Of a stretch of DNA of 25,704 bases, positions 1 through 7,517 are shown in pieces. Position 1 is the first letter of the stretch. Each line of letters starts with the position of its first letter. Under the pieces are notes generated by a model. The model was not told the origin of the DNA, did no database searches, and saw only the letters and a program-made list of their open reading frames with translations. A program made the translations under genes and the position numbers. The stretch is from CAZVAR01 sp964625225 (GTDB taxonomy: Bacteria; Pseudomonadota; Alphaproteobacteria; JAJUGE01), in the NCBI GenBank assembly GCA_964625225.1, contig CAZVAR010000039.1, forward strand, positions 1 through 25,704, in the 5' to 3' direction.

Positions 1-615
1 CTTCTCCTCGAGGTTCATGCCGGCCATCGGCTCATCGAGCAGCAGCAGCTCGGGTTCGGCGGCGAGCGCGCGCCCGAGCTCGACCCGCTTCTGCAGCCCG
101 TAGGGCAGGCGCCCGACCGGAGTCTTGCGGATGTGCTGGATCTCGAGAAAGTCGATGATCCGCTCGCAGACGGGACGATGCGCGAGCTCCTCGGCGCGGG
201 CCGGGCCCAGATGGATCGCCTGCCAGAACAGGCCGCGCCGCATCCGGGTCAGCCGCCCGGTCATGATGTTGTCGAGCGTGTTCATGCCCTTGAACAGGGC
301 GATGTTCTGAAAGGTGCGGGCGATGCCCTGCGTCGCCGCCTCGTAGGGCCGCATGCGCCGGCGCGGCACGCCCTTGTAGGTGATCACGCCCTCCTGCGGG
401 TGATAGAAGCCGTTGATGACGTTGAGCATCGACGACTTCCCGGCGCCGTTCGGGCCGATGATCGCAAGGATTTCGCCCTTGCGGATCTCGAAGCTCACAT
501 CGCTGAGCGCCCGCACCCCGCCGAAGCGCAGCGAGACGTTCTCGACGCGGAGCAGCACGTCGCCGATGCGCCGGGCCGGCGCCGAGGCGATTTCGGCCAG
601 ACCGACGTCGTTCAC
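1..615 (-). CDS. livG: LivG-like ABC transporter ATP-binding protein (3' end cut by window edge)
   Basis: ATPase subunit of a high-affinity branched-chain amino acid-type (HAAT/Liv) importer; it would energise uptake from the cytoplasmic face of the inner membrane. The visible 205 codons show Walker A GPNGAGKSS (about residues 54-62), a Q-loop region with RTFQNIALFKGM, a LivG-style signature LPYGLQKRVELGRAL in place of LSGGQ, and Walker B LLLLDEPMAGMN near the cut. Family members are about 250 residues, so the last fifth lies outside. The start is GTG at 615, which overlaps the TGA of the upstream acyl-CoA ligase by four bases (GTGA), so the two are translationally coupled. The permease and binding-protein genes are probably beyond the left edge. 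Because a CoA ligase sits in the same operon, the substrate may be a carboxylic or aromatic acid rather than leucine; that is inference. Confidence 0.9.
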   Translation of the reverse strand, partial: MNDVGLAEIASAPARRIGDVLLRVENVSLRFGGVRALSDVSFEIRKGEILAIIGPNGAGKSSMLNVINGFYHPQEGVITYKGVPRRRMRPYEAATQGIARTFQNIALFKGMNTLDNIMTGRLTRMRRGLFWQAIHLGPARAEELAHRPVCERIIDFLEIQHIRKTPVGRLPYGLQKRVELGRALAAEPELLLLDEPMAGMNLEEK

Positions 616-2564
616 TCGGCCGCCTCCGCCATCGAGGTCGCGGCCGGCAGCAGATCGCGGATCACGAGGTCGGCCGCGATCACGTCCTTGCGGCCGTCCT
701 CGTAGGTGACCTGGGTTTCGACATGCACCCGGTCGCGTCCGTCGTAGAGCGCCTCCACCAGCTCGCCGTACTTCTCCCCGATGAAGCCGCGGCGGACCTT
801 CTGCGTGCGGGTCAGCTCGCCGTCGTCGGCGTCCAGCAGCTTGTGCAGCAGCACGAATCGGCGGATCTGCGAGCCGGCCAAGTCGGTGCCGGCGAGGTCG
901 CGGTTGACCTGCTCGACATGCCCCTGGATCAGGTCGTAGACCTCGGGCCGGCCGGCGAGCTCGGCGTAGCTGGCGAACGGGATGCCGCGGCGCTCGGCCC
1001 AGGCTCCGACAGCCTCGATGTCGATGTTGATCATCGCCGTGCAATAATCGCGGCGGTCCCCGAAGGCGACCGCCTCCTTGATGTTCGCAAAGAACTTGAG
1101 CTTGTTCTCGATGTATTTCGGCGCGAACAGCGTGCCGTCGTTGAGACGCCCCACATCCTTGGCGCGGTCCAGGATCTTGAGGTGGCCTTCCTCGTCGAAC
1201 AGGCCGGCGTCGCCCGTCCGCACCCAGCCGTCGGGCAGCTTGGCTGCCGCCGTGGCCTCCGGGTTTTTGTAGTACTCCCGGAACACGCCCGGGCTGCGGA
1301 ACTGGACCTCGCCGTTCTCGGCGATCCGGACCTCGACGCGCGGGGCCGGTACGCCGACCGTTTCGAGCCGGATCTGCCCGTTCGGCTGCAGGGTCACGAA
1401 CACGCTCGCCTCGGTCTGACCGTAGAGCTGCTTCAGATTGATCCCGAGCGAGCGATAGAAGCGGAAGATGTCCGGCCCGATCGCCTCCCCGGCCGTGTAG
1501 CCGAGGCGCACGCGCGAGAGGCCGAGCGTGTTCTTGAGCGGCCCGTAGATCAGCGGCCCGCCGAGCGCGTAGAGCAGGCGGTCCCTGACCGGCACCGGCT
1601 TGCCGTCCAGAATGTCGGCGCCGCAACGGCGGGCGACCTGCATGAAGAAGGCGAACAGTTTGCGCTTCAGCAGGCCGGCATCCTCCATCCGGATGGTGAC
1701 GCTGGTGAGGATGCTCTCGAAGATCCGCGGCGGCGCGAAGAAGTAGGTCGGTCCCAGCTCGCGCAGGTCGTTCAGCACCGTCTCCGGCGATTCCGGACAG
1801 GCGATGCAGAAGCCAGCGATGATGGCCTGACCGTAGGAGAAGAAATGGTCGCCGACCCAGGCGATCGGCAGATAGGCGAGCACCTCCTCGTCCTCGCGCA
1901 GGCCCTCGATGCGGATCGTAGCATCGGCCATGCTGATGATGTTGGTGTAGGTGAGCACCACGCCCTTCGGCGTGCCGGTCGTCCCGGAGGTATAGAGGAT
2001 GATCCCGACATCCTCGGCCTCCGAGCGGTCCACCCGCTCGTCGAAGAAGCCGGGATTGTCCCGGTCGAAGGCGCGGCCCGCCTCCTGCACCCGGGCATAA
2101 TCGTGGAGGAAGGGCTCCGTATAGTTCCGCAGGCCGCGCGGATCGTCGTAGATGACCGCCTCCAGGCGGGGCGGCTTGACCGCCAGCAGCTTGTCGACCT
2201 GCTCCTGGTCCTCGGCGACGGCGAAGCGTACCTCGGCATGGTTCAGCACATAGGTCAGCTCGTCGGCGACCGCGTCCTGATAGACCGGAATGGGAATGCC
2301 GCCGAGGCATTGCGTCGCCGCCACGGCCCAATAGAGGCGTGGCCGGTTGTCGCCGATGATCGCCACCTTGTCGCCGCGCTGCAGCCCCAGCGCCGCGAGG
2401 CCGCAGGCGAACGCGCGGATCTCCCGGAACGCGTCCGCCCAGCTCCAGCTCTGCCAGATGCCGAGATCCTTCTCGCGGTAGGCCGGCCGGCTGCCGCGAT
2501 GCTCTGCGTTCCACCGCAGGAGTTTGGGAAAGGTGTCGTAACGCTCGATGTCGGGCAGCGCCAT
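612..2564 (-). CDS. AMP-dependent acyl-CoA synthetase (long-chain/aromatic acid CoA ligase-like)
   Basis: Adenylate-forming enzyme (ANL superfamily) that activates a carboxylic acid with ATP and joins it to CoA. Of 650 residues, the phosphate-binding loop YTSGTTGTPKG lies at about 191-201, the A5-type motif YGQTEAS at 381-387, the ribose-binding GWVRTGD at 446-452 and the hinge DRAKDVGRLNDG just after. The length suits FadD15/ACSBG-type ligases. I chose ATG 2564 over TTG 2567 because AGGAG sits eight bases before it. It overlaps the LivG-like gene, a pairing I recall as common in alphaproteobacterial Liv-type operons, which suggests it activates the imported acid. Substrate specificity cannot be read from the sequence. 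The hinge motif departs from the usual GRxKDxIxxxG, as in other long-chain-type members. Confidence 0.92.
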   Translation of the reverse strand: MALPDIERYDTFPKLLRWNAEHRGSRPAYREKDLGIWQSWSWADAFREIRAFACGLAALGLQRGDKVAIIGDNRPRLYWAVAATQCLGGIPIPVYQDAVADELTYVLNHAEVRFAVAEDQEQVDKLLAVKPPRLEAVIYDDPRGLRNYTEPFLHDYARVQEAGRAFDRDNPGFFDERVDRSEAEDVGIILYTSGTTGTPKGVVLTYTNIISMADATIRIEGLREDEEVLAYLPIAWVGDHFFSYGQAIIAGFCIACPESPETVLNDLRELGPTYFFAPPRIFESILTSVTIRMEDAGLLKRKLFAFFMQVARRCGADILDGKPVPVRDRLLYALGGPLIYGPLKNTLGLSRVRLGYTAGEAIGPDIFRFYRSLGINLKQLYGQTEASVFVTLQPNGQIRLETVGVPAPRVEVRIAENGEVQFRSPGVFREYYKNPEATAAAKLPDGWVRTGDAGLFDEEGHLKILDRAKDVGRLNDGTLFAPKYIENKLKFFANIKEAVAFGDRRDYCTAMINIDIEAVGAWAERRGIPFASYAELAGRPEVYDLIQGHVEQVNRDLAGTDLAGSQIRRFVLLHKLLDADDGELTRTQKVRRGFIGEKYGELVEALYDGRDRVHVETQVTYEDGRKDVIAADLVIRDLLPAATSMAEAAE

Positions 2565-2844
2565 CAAGGGCGCTCCTGCAGGCGGCGCGCCGTGCCCGTG
2601 GCGCGCCGACGACCGAAGACGGAACCCAACAACGTCAAACCGCGTGCCTCCCCTGCCGTTCTTCTTCTTGTTGGCTGCCGCGGCGTTCGCGACCGCCGCG
2701 GCGCTGTCTGCCGATTCTGCTTACACCCGTAGCGGCCGCATTTCCAGAGGCTTTGACCGGGCTCTTGCCGCGCGCCGGGATCGCCCGTCCCCGCAACGGT
2801 GCGCGGATCGGCGCGGTGTCAGGCGGTGCGGTGCCCGGGCCGGC
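2565..2844. other. Intergenic region between arginase and acyl-CoA ligase
   Basis: About 280 bases between two minus-strand genes. It holds the inverted repeat at 2583-2608 and a second 8-bp inverted repeat at 2678-2701 (CCGCGGCG/CGCCGCGG, 8-base loop). On the minus strand the second hairpin is followed by an A-rich rather than T-rich stretch, so I do not call it a terminator. No convincing coding sequence or promoter was seen. Confidence 0.5.
2583..2608. repeat. 9-bp perfect inverted repeat in the leader of the acyl-CoA ligase gene
   Basis: CGGCGCGCC and GGCGCGCCG flank an 8-base loop, ending 19 bases before the ligase ATG and just upstream of its ribosome binding site on the minus strand. 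It could be a 5'-UTR hairpin or an operator. No T-tract follows, so it is not an obvious terminator. GC-rich DNA makes such repeats fairly frequent. Confidence 0.4.
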
Positions 2845-3753
2845 TCAGGCACCGGGGCGACAGGCGGTCGCGGCGAGCAGATCGCACACCAGCCGGGCCG
2901 TGGCACCGTCCCGGTCGAAACGCGGATTGAACTCGACCACTTCTACGGCGAGGAAGCGCGTCCGCCGGCAGAGCCCGTGCAGACCGTCGAGGAGCGCCGG
3001 GGCGTGCAGCCCGCCCGGCGCCGGGGATCCGACCCCGGGCGCCTCGGCGGGGTCGACGGCGTCGCAGTCGATCGACAGGCCGACGCCGGCCGTGCCGGTC
3101 TCGGCGATCGCGAGCGCCTCGTCGAGCACGGCTGCGAGGCCCCGCTCGCGCACTTCCGGCATGAAGAAGATCCGCACGCCGAGCCGGGTCAGCAGCGCCA
3201 TTTCGCCGTCCTCGTAGCTGCGCGCGCCGACGATGCAGACATGCCAGGGCAGCACCGCCGGCTCGGTGCCCGCGAGGCGCGTCAGCCGGGGGTCGCCATA
3301 GCCGAACAGGGCGGCGAGGGGCATGCCATGGATGGCGCCGCTCGGCGTGGTCTCGGGCACGTGGCTGTCGAGATGGGCATCGATCCAGATCAGTCCCAGC
3401 GGGCCGGTGCCGCGCAAGGCGCGGGCCACGCCGCTCCAGGTGCCGATCGCGATCGAATGGTCGCCACCGATCACCGTGACCGGCGCGCGCCGCCGCACCA
3501 TGTCCGCGGTGGTCGCCGCCAGCGGCCGGCAGATGCCCGCGACGGCATCGGTCGGATCCGGATGCTGCGGTTCTTCGAGCAGCATGGCGCGCCAGATCGC
3601 CGCGATGCCGCGGCGGCGCAGCGCGTCCACCAGCCCGGCGCGGCGCAGGGCCTCCGGCCCCTCGGCACAGCCGGCCTCGCGCGCACCTCGGCCGAAGGCG
3701 ACGCCGACCAGATCGAGGCGGGCCGTCCGCTCGCCCGGCTCGCTGCCGTCCAT
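2845..3753 (-). CDS. rocF: Arginase (ureohydrolase family)
   Basis: Manganese ureohydrolase expected to split arginine into ornithine and urea in the cytoplasm. Over 302 residues all binuclear Mn ligand motifs are present: GGDHS (96-100), DAHLD (125-129) and SIDCD (227-231), plus a VVEFNP segment with the acidic residue expected in the active site. The SGAIHGMP segment (138-145) matches the arginase form of the substrate loop better than agmatinase or formiminoglutamase. The start ATG 3753 follows an AGGGGAG ribosome binding site at about six bases; an open frame continues far upstream but has no gene-like content. A 7-bp inverted repeat spans the stop codon. It appears monocistronic and is divergent from the glsB-yihY pair. 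Agmatinase-like activity is the main alternative. Confidence 0.88.
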   Translation of the reverse strand: MDGSEPGERTARLDLVGVAFGRGAREAGCAEGPEALRRAGLVDALRRRGIAAIWRAMLLEEPQHPDPTDAVAGICRPLAATTADMVRRRAPVTVIGGDHSIAIGTWSGVARALRGTGPLGLIWIDAHLDSHVPETTPSGAIHGMPLAALFGYGDPRLTRLAGTEPAVLPWHVCIVGARSYEDGEMALLTRLGVRIFFMPEVRERGLAAVLDEALAIAETGTAGVGLSIDCDAVDPAEAPGVGSPAPGGLHAPALLDGLHGLCRRTRFLAVEVVEFNPRFDRDGATARLVCDLLAATACRPGA

Positions 3754-3819
3754 GTATGCTCCCCTCGTTCCGTGGTGAGTAACGCGCGTCCGGCCGATCG
3801 GGTCGCACGCGCGCGATAC

Positions 3820-3844
3820 GGAACCGTTCCCCGGTTGCGGCGTT
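3820..3844 (+). promoter_or_regulatory. Consensus EcfG (general stress response) promoter for glsB-yihY
   Basis: GGAAC (3820-3824), a 16-base spacer, then CGTT (3841-3844), which matches the alphaproteobacterial EcfG consensus GGAAC-N16/17-CGTT exactly. The -10 element ends 32 bases before the glsB ATG, so a short leader is predicted. The function of the downstream gene (stress membrane protein) supports the call. The inner GGAACCGTTCC is itself palindromic, so a second GGAAC faces the arginase gene; its -10 (CGTG at 17 bases) is poor. Confidence 0.8.
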
Positions 3845-3876
3845 CGTGGAGCGAACATTTCGATTGGGGGGCCGGC

Positions 3877-4128
3877 ATGGAGATCATCGGCATCATCATC
3901 ATCGGCCTGGTTGCGGGCGTCATCGCCAAGCTCCTGATGCCGGGCCGCGATCCGGGAGGGTTCATCGTCACCATCCTGCTCGGCATCGCCGGCGCCTTCG
4001 TCGCGAGTTGGCTGGGCCGGGCGATCGGCTGGTACGGGCCGGGTGAGGGCGCCGGCTTCATCGGCGCCGTCGTCGGAGCGATCATCATCCTCGTCATCTA
4101 CCGGATGATCGCGGGCCGCCGCGCCTGA
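3877..4128 (+). CDS. GlsB/YeaQ/YmgE family stress-response membrane protein
   Basis: Small integral membrane protein (83 residues) of the transglycosylase-associated family, commonly induced by stress; its molecular role is not established. Three glycine-rich hydrophobic segments are visible: IIGIIIIGLVAGVIAKLLMP at the N-terminus, IVTILLGIAGAFVASWLG in the middle and FIGAVVGAIIILVIYRMI at the C-terminus. The short MPGRDPGG loop between the first two is the family hallmark. The start ATG 3877 follows a G-rich ribosome binding site. It lies directly under the perfect EcfG promoter and 22 bases before the YihY-like gene, so the two are probably co-transcribed and stress-induced. Confidence 0.93.
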   Translation: MEIIGIIIIGLVAGVIAKLLMPGRDPGGFIVTILLGIAGAFVASWLGRAIGWYGPGEGAGFIGAVVGAIIILVIYRMIAGRRA

Positions 4129-4150
4129 CGGGCCGCCGAAGCGGGGGGCC

Positions 4151-5029
4151 GTGACACTCGGCGACGCGAAGGCGCTGCTGGGAGAGGCGTTCGGCGGCTT
4201 CATCGAAGACCGCGCCATGACGATGGGCGCGGCCATTGCCTTCTACACCATCTTCTCGATCGCGCCGCTGCTGATCCTGGTGGTCGCGATCGCCGGCTTC
4301 GTCTTCGGCGAGGAGGCCGCCCGGGGCGCGCTCGAGCGCGAGCTGGGCAACCTGGCCGGGCAGGAGAGTGCCCGCACGATGCAGGCCCTGGCCGAGGGCG
4401 GCCGCGATCTGGGTACGGGCATCGTCGCGACCGTCCTCGGCGTGCTCACCCTGCTGGTCGGGGCGACCACGGTGTTCACCGAGCTGCGGAGCGCGCTCAA
4501 CGTGATCTGGAAGGCGCCGCCGCGATCGGAGTCGACCGTCTGGCAGCTCGTCCGGGCTCGCCTGCTGAGCCTGTCGCTGATCGTCGGTATCGGCTTCCTG
4601 CTGCTCGTCTCGCTGGTCGTCAGCGCCCTGCTGGCGGCGTTCAGCGACCTCCTGGATCGGTCGCTGCCCGGCGGCGCGACGCTGCTGCAGCTGCTGAACA
4701 TGGCGGTCTCCTTCGTGGTGACCACCCTGCTGTTCGGCATGATCTACCGGATCCTGCCGGACGTCTGGATCGCGTGGCGCGACGTGATCTTCGGTGCCGC
4801 GGTGACGTCGCTGCTCTTCACGATCGGCAAGCAGCTCATCGGGCTCTACATCGGCAACAGCGCGATCGCGTCGTCCTACGGCGCGGCGGGCGCGTTCGTC
4901 GTGGTTCTGATCTGGGTCTATTACTCGGCGCAGATCTTCCTGTTCGGCGCCGAGATCGCCCATGCGTACGCCCGCCGGCGGCAGGCGCAGGCCCCGATCC
5001 GAGCGGGCGAGCGGTACGCCGCCCGCTAG
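4151..5029 (+). CDS. YihY/BrkB-family inner membrane protein
   Basis: Polytopic membrane protein of the YihY/virulence factor BrkB family, historically mislabelled ribonuclease BN. It has 292 residues and about six hydrophobic segments. The N-terminal family signature EAFGGFIEDRAMTMGAAIAF leads into the first membrane span (FYTIFSIAPLLILVVAIAGF), and the last span carries VLIWVYYSAQIFLFGAE. The start is GTG 4151 with a GGGGGG ribosome binding site. The alternative ATG at 4217 would remove conserved N-terminal residues. It follows glsB by 22 bases and probably shares its stress promoter. Transport or envelope roles are proposed for the family but not proven. Confidence 0.9.
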   Translation: MTLGDAKALLGEAFGGFIEDRAMTMGAAIAFYTIFSIAPLLILVVAIAGFVFGEEAARGALERELGNLAGQESARTMQALAEGGRDLGTGIVATVLGVLTLLVGATTVFTELRSALNVIWKAPPRSESTVWQLVRARLLSLSLIVGIGFLLLVSLVVSALLAAFSDLLDRSLPGGATLLQLLNMAVSFVVTTLLFGMIYRILPDVWIAWRDVIFGAAVTSLLFTIGKQLIGLYIGNSAIASSYGAAGAFVVVLIWVYYSAQIFLFGAEIAHAYARRRQAQAPIRAGERYAAR

Positions 5030-5082
5030 CCGTCGCCGCGCCCGGAGATGTCGCCGCCACCGCGGCGGGAACCATTCTTCCC

Positions 5083-5095
5083 GTTCGGTCCGAAC
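5083..5095. promoter_or_regulatory. Palindrome GTTCGG-T-CCGAAC, possible operator copy 1
   Basis: Perfect 6-bp arms around one base. The same arms recur at 5243-5258, about 160 bases downstream, both in the region before the secreted PRC-barrel gene. The repetition of the same arms is the reason to suspect a regulator binding site. Confidence 0.4.
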
Positions 5096-5242
5096 CGGCA
5101 GACGGATGCGCAGGCAATTGCGGTCGCGCCGGACGCGCCGGGACCGAGATCATGGGTCGAGCGCCGGCGCTTCGTTTCGCGGGGGAGAAGCGTCTCTGTT
5201 TGGACGTTCCTGGGTCGGGCCGGTGCCGGATGGACCCCGAAT

Positions 5243-5258
5243 TGTTCGGAACCGAACA
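5243..5258. promoter_or_regulatory. Palindrome TGTTCGGAACCGAACA, possible operator copy 2
   Basis: A perfect 16-bp palindrome sharing the GTTCGG/CCGAAC arms of the site at 5083-5095. Its centre is about 73 bases before the PRC-barrel ATG at 5324, a usual operator distance. The unknown regulator is not encoded recognisably in this window. Confidence 0.45.
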
Positions 5259-5323
5259 GGCCGCTCGCGACTTACTACGCATCATTCACCGGACCGGTGA
5301 GACAGCCTTCAGGAGATCGGACC

Positions 5324-6349
5324 ATGACCAACAACAAGATGCTTTTGTCCGCGAGCGTGCTGGCCCTGCTGCTGGCGGCGCCCGCCGCCGCCCAGCAGGC
5401 CGATCGTCCGGTGTCGGCTGCCGACAAGCCTGCCGCCGAGATGCGGACCGATACCAAGGCTGGCGCTCCTGCGAGTGAAGGCGCGACGGCGGCGACTACG
5501 GCGCCCACTGTCCAGCCACCCGGCACCGTCGACGCCGACAAGCTGATCGGCCGCAACATCAAGAATCCGCAAGGCGAGACCATCGGCGAGGTCAGCTCGG
5601 TGCTGATCGGTCGCGACGGCAGGATCGAGGCCGTGATCGTCGGCGTCGGCGGCTTCCTCGGCATCGGCCAGCGCGACGTGGCGATCGACTGGGATCAGCT
5701 GCAGATTCGCGACGACGGGCGGACGGTCGTCGCCGACATGACCAAGGACCAGCTCCGTGCCCTGCCCGAATTCCAGTATGCCGAGGATGTCCAGCGCGAT
5801 CGCGAGCAAGCGCCCATGCGGGATCGGACGGCGACCGGCGTGACCGGGAGTACGCCAGCCGAGCGGACCGCGGGCGTCGGCGACCGTGCGGCGCCTGCGC
5901 CGGCCACCGGTGCCCAGACGCGGGCAGAGACCGACGCGGCGCCTCGGGCCGGCAGCAGCGGTGCCGACGTCGTCGTGGTTCCGCCTCCGGGCGCCGGGAC
6001 GACAGCGGGAACCGAGGCGACCGCGCAGAGCGGCGCACAGCTCGGCCAGATGCGGGCCGACGAGCTGATCGGCAAGGATGTCGTCAACCTGCGCGGTGAG
6101 ACGGTCGGCGAGATCGAGGACATCGTGGTCGACAGCAACCGAGCGGTCCATGCGATCGTGTCTGTCGGCGGCTTCCTCGGGATCGGCGACAAGGATGTGG
6201 CGGTGCCGTTCGACACGCTGCGCATAGGTCAGGACAATGCGATCATGATGTCCGAGGCCGACGAGGACCAGCTCAAGCAGATGCCGGCCTGGAAGAAGGA
6301 CGACAGGTGGCAGTCGATCGACCGCGAGCAGCCGGTGATGGGGCGATAG
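5324..6349 (+). CDS. Secreted protein with two PRC-barrel domains
   Basis: A 341-residue exported protein. The N-terminus is a Sec signal peptide (MTNNKMLLSASVLALLLAAP, probable cleavage after about residue 23). Two PRC-barrel domains lie at about 73-152 and 247-324. Each begins LIGR/KxxxNxxGETxGE, passes through VGGFLGIGxxDVA and ends with an acidic DQLxxxP segment. A low-complexity, Ala/Thr/Arg-rich linker of about 90 residues separates them. PRC barrels are small beta domains used for protein interaction in photosynthetic reaction centres and RNA-processing factors; a periplasmic role in stress or envelope binding is inference. ATG 5324 has AGGAG eight bases upstream. A strong intrinsic terminator follows the gene. 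The C-terminal domain resembles that of the protein at 18367-19740 and a remnant at about 18083-18290. Confidence 0.9.
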   Translation: MTNNKMLLSASVLALLLAAPAAAQQADRPVSAADKPAAEMRTDTKAGAPASEGATAATTAPTVQPPGTVDADKLIGRNIKNPQGETIGEVSSVLIGRDGRIEAVIVGVGGFLGIGQRDVAIDWDQLQIRDDGRTVVADMTKDQLRALPEFQYAEDVQRDREQAPMRDRTATGVTGSTPAERTAGVGDRAAPAPATGAQTRAETDAAPRAGSSGADVVVVPPPGAGTTAGTEATAQSGAQLGQMRADELIGKDVVNLRGETVGEIEDIVVDSNRAVHAIVSVGGFLGIGDKDVAVPFDTLRIGQDNAIMMSEADEDQLKQMPAWKKDDRWQSIDREQPVMGR

Positions 6350-6386
6350 ACCGATTGGTCGCTCGAGGGATCCGTCTTCGAAGTCG

Positions 6387-6417
6387 GGGCCGGGTGGGCA
6401 ACCTCCCGGCCCTTTTT
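6387..6417 (+). terminator. Intrinsic terminator after the tandem PRC-barrel gene
   Basis: GGGCCGGG pairs with CCCGGCCC; an inner GG/CC pair closes a GCAA tetraloop. A TTTTT run follows at 6413-6417. It lies 37 bases after the stop codon. Confidence 0.88.
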
Positions 6418-6487
6418 CTTGTCTGCCGGATCCGCCGTGCACACGCTTCTGACCGCGTCACCCCTGCCGGCCCGGGATGGATCGCGC

Positions 6488-6493
6488 TATGCT
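6488..6493 (+). promoter_or_regulatory. Candidate -10 element of the MBL-fold hydrolase gene
   Basis: TATGCT, with a weak -35 (CTGCCG at 6464-6469, 18-base spacer). The same TATGCT appears before the Nudix gene. If real, the upstream in-frame ATG at 6477 would be within the promoter, which supports the start at 6531. Confidence 0.35.
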
Positions 6494-6530
6494 TGCGGGG
6501 TCGCATGCTCATGGCGCAAGGAGGTCGCAT

Positions 6531-7517
6531 ATGTCCACCGGTCCCCGACTGTCGCGTCGTACCCTCCTCACCGCAACCGCCGGGGCAGCCCTGGCGCCGT
6601 TCGCCCTCGCCGGGGGAGTGATCCGGCCGGCCGCTGCCACCGCCCCCATGCTCGGCCCTTCGCAGCCCAGCTTCTACCGGTTCAAGCTGGGCGATTTCGA
6701 AGTCACCACGATGCTGGACGGCGTACTGCAGCTCGACGGGCCACACCCGATCTTCGGGCAGGACCAGTCCGCCGAGACCGTGCAGGCCCATGCCGAGGCC
6801 AATTTCCTGCCGCCGACCCGGTTCGAGAACGGCTTCACGCCGGTTCTCGTCAACACGGGCTCGGCGCTGGTGCTGTTCGACACCGGGAATCCCCCGGAGC
6901 GCCGGCCGGCCGTCGGAAATCTCGTTTCCAGGCTCCGCGCCGCCGGCTACGAGCCGGCGCAGGTGGACGTCGTGGTGCTGACCCACATGCATCCGGACCA
7001 TATCGGCGGGGTGATGGAGAACGGCGCCGAGACCTACCCCAACGCCCGCTACGTCACCGGTTCGACCGAGTACGATTTCTGGTCGGCGCAGGATCGGCTC
7101 TCCGGCCCGACCGAGAGAGTCGCGAAGCTGGTCCAGTCCAACGTCGTGCCAGTCGCGCCGAAGATCACCTTCGTCGAGGACGGCGACGAGGTCGTGCCCG
7201 GCATCCGGGCGGTCGCCGCCTTCGGCCACACGCCCGGCCACATGGCCTTTCACATCGAGAGCAACGGTCGGCGCCTGCTGCTCTGGGCCGATACGGCGAA
7301 CCATTATGTGAGTTCGGTGCAACGGCCGGACTGGCATGTCCGCTTCGACATGGACAAGGACGCCGCGGCGGCCACGCGCCGACGCATCTTCGACATGGCC
7401 GCGACGGACCGTCTCCCGGTCACCGGCTACCACATGCCGTTCCCGGCGGTCGGCTTCATTGACCGGACCGCCGACGGCTATCGCTGGGTCCCGGTGAGCT
7501 ATCAGCTCAATCTCTGA
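6531..7517 (+). CDS. Tat-exported MBL-fold metallo-hydrolase
   Basis: Metallo-beta-lactamase-fold hydrolase of 328 residues, predicted to be folded before export by the Tat pathway (SRRTLL at 8-13 followed by an alanine-rich hydrophobic stretch). The metal ligands are all visible: THMHPDH (151-157), His in FGHTPGH (233), Asp in WADTAN (254) and His in GYHMPFP (301), so two metals are likely. The overall shape resembles quorum-quenching lactonase or sulfatase-like MBL enzymes; the substrate is unknown. The start ATG 6531 has an excellent AAGGAGGT ribosome binding site five bases upstream; the earlier ATG 6477 lacks one. It stands alone between a strong terminator and a long leader region. Confidence 0.9.
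   Translation: MSTGPRLSRRTLLTATAGAALAPFALAGGVIRPAAATAPMLGPSQPSFYRFKLGDFEVTTMLDGVLQLDGPHPIFGQDQSAETVQAHAEANFLPPTRFENGFTPVLVNTGSALVLFDTGNPPERRPAVGNLVSRLRAAGYEPAQVDVVVLTHMHPDHIGGVMENGAETYPNARYVTGSTEYDFWSAQDRLSGPTERVAKLVQSNVVPVAPKITFVEDGDEVVPGIRAVAAFGHTPGHMAFHIESNGRRLLLWADTANHYVSSVQRPDWHVRFDMDKDAAAATRRRIFDMAATDRLPVTGYHMPFPAVGFIDRTADGYRWVPVSYQLNL

Larger units (their letters stand above)
5030..5323. other. Leader/intergenic region rich in inverted repeats before the tandem PRC-barrel gene
   Basis: The 294 bases hold several hairpin-forming sequences: CGCCGC/GCGGCG at 5052-5067, CGGGAA/TTCCCG at 5066-5083, the two related palindromes at 5083-5095 and 5243-5258, and CACCGG/CCGGTG just before the ribosome binding site. 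The first two may end yihY transcription, although no T-tract follows. GGAAC within the second palindrome has only ACTT at a 17-base spacing, a poor EcfG match. No gene seen. Confidence 0.5.

Noticed and set aside
2678..2701. Hairpin as terminator of arginase
   Set aside because: On the arginase strand it is followed by A-rich rather than T-rich sequence.
723..2732. A 669-codon open frame on the plus strand
   Set aside because: Antisense to the acyl-CoA ligase; low-complexity, repetitive composition and no motif.
3826..3830. Divergent EcfG promoter for arginase
   Set aside because: The reverse GGAAC in GGAACCGTTCC has only CGTG at 17 bases; likely a by-product of the palindromic sequence.
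2548..3876. Long in-frame extension upstream of the glsB-like gene
   Set aside because: Antisense to arginase and low in gene-like content; the short family length and the EcfG promoter at 3820-3844 fix the start at 3877.
3754..4236. N-terminal extension of arginase
   Set aside because: It overlaps the glsB-yihY genes antisense, and a good ribosome binding site marks ATG 3753.
5248..5273. EcfG promoter for the tandem PRC gene
   Set aside because: GGAAC is present, but the -10 position reads ACTT at 17 bases; only two of four bases match.
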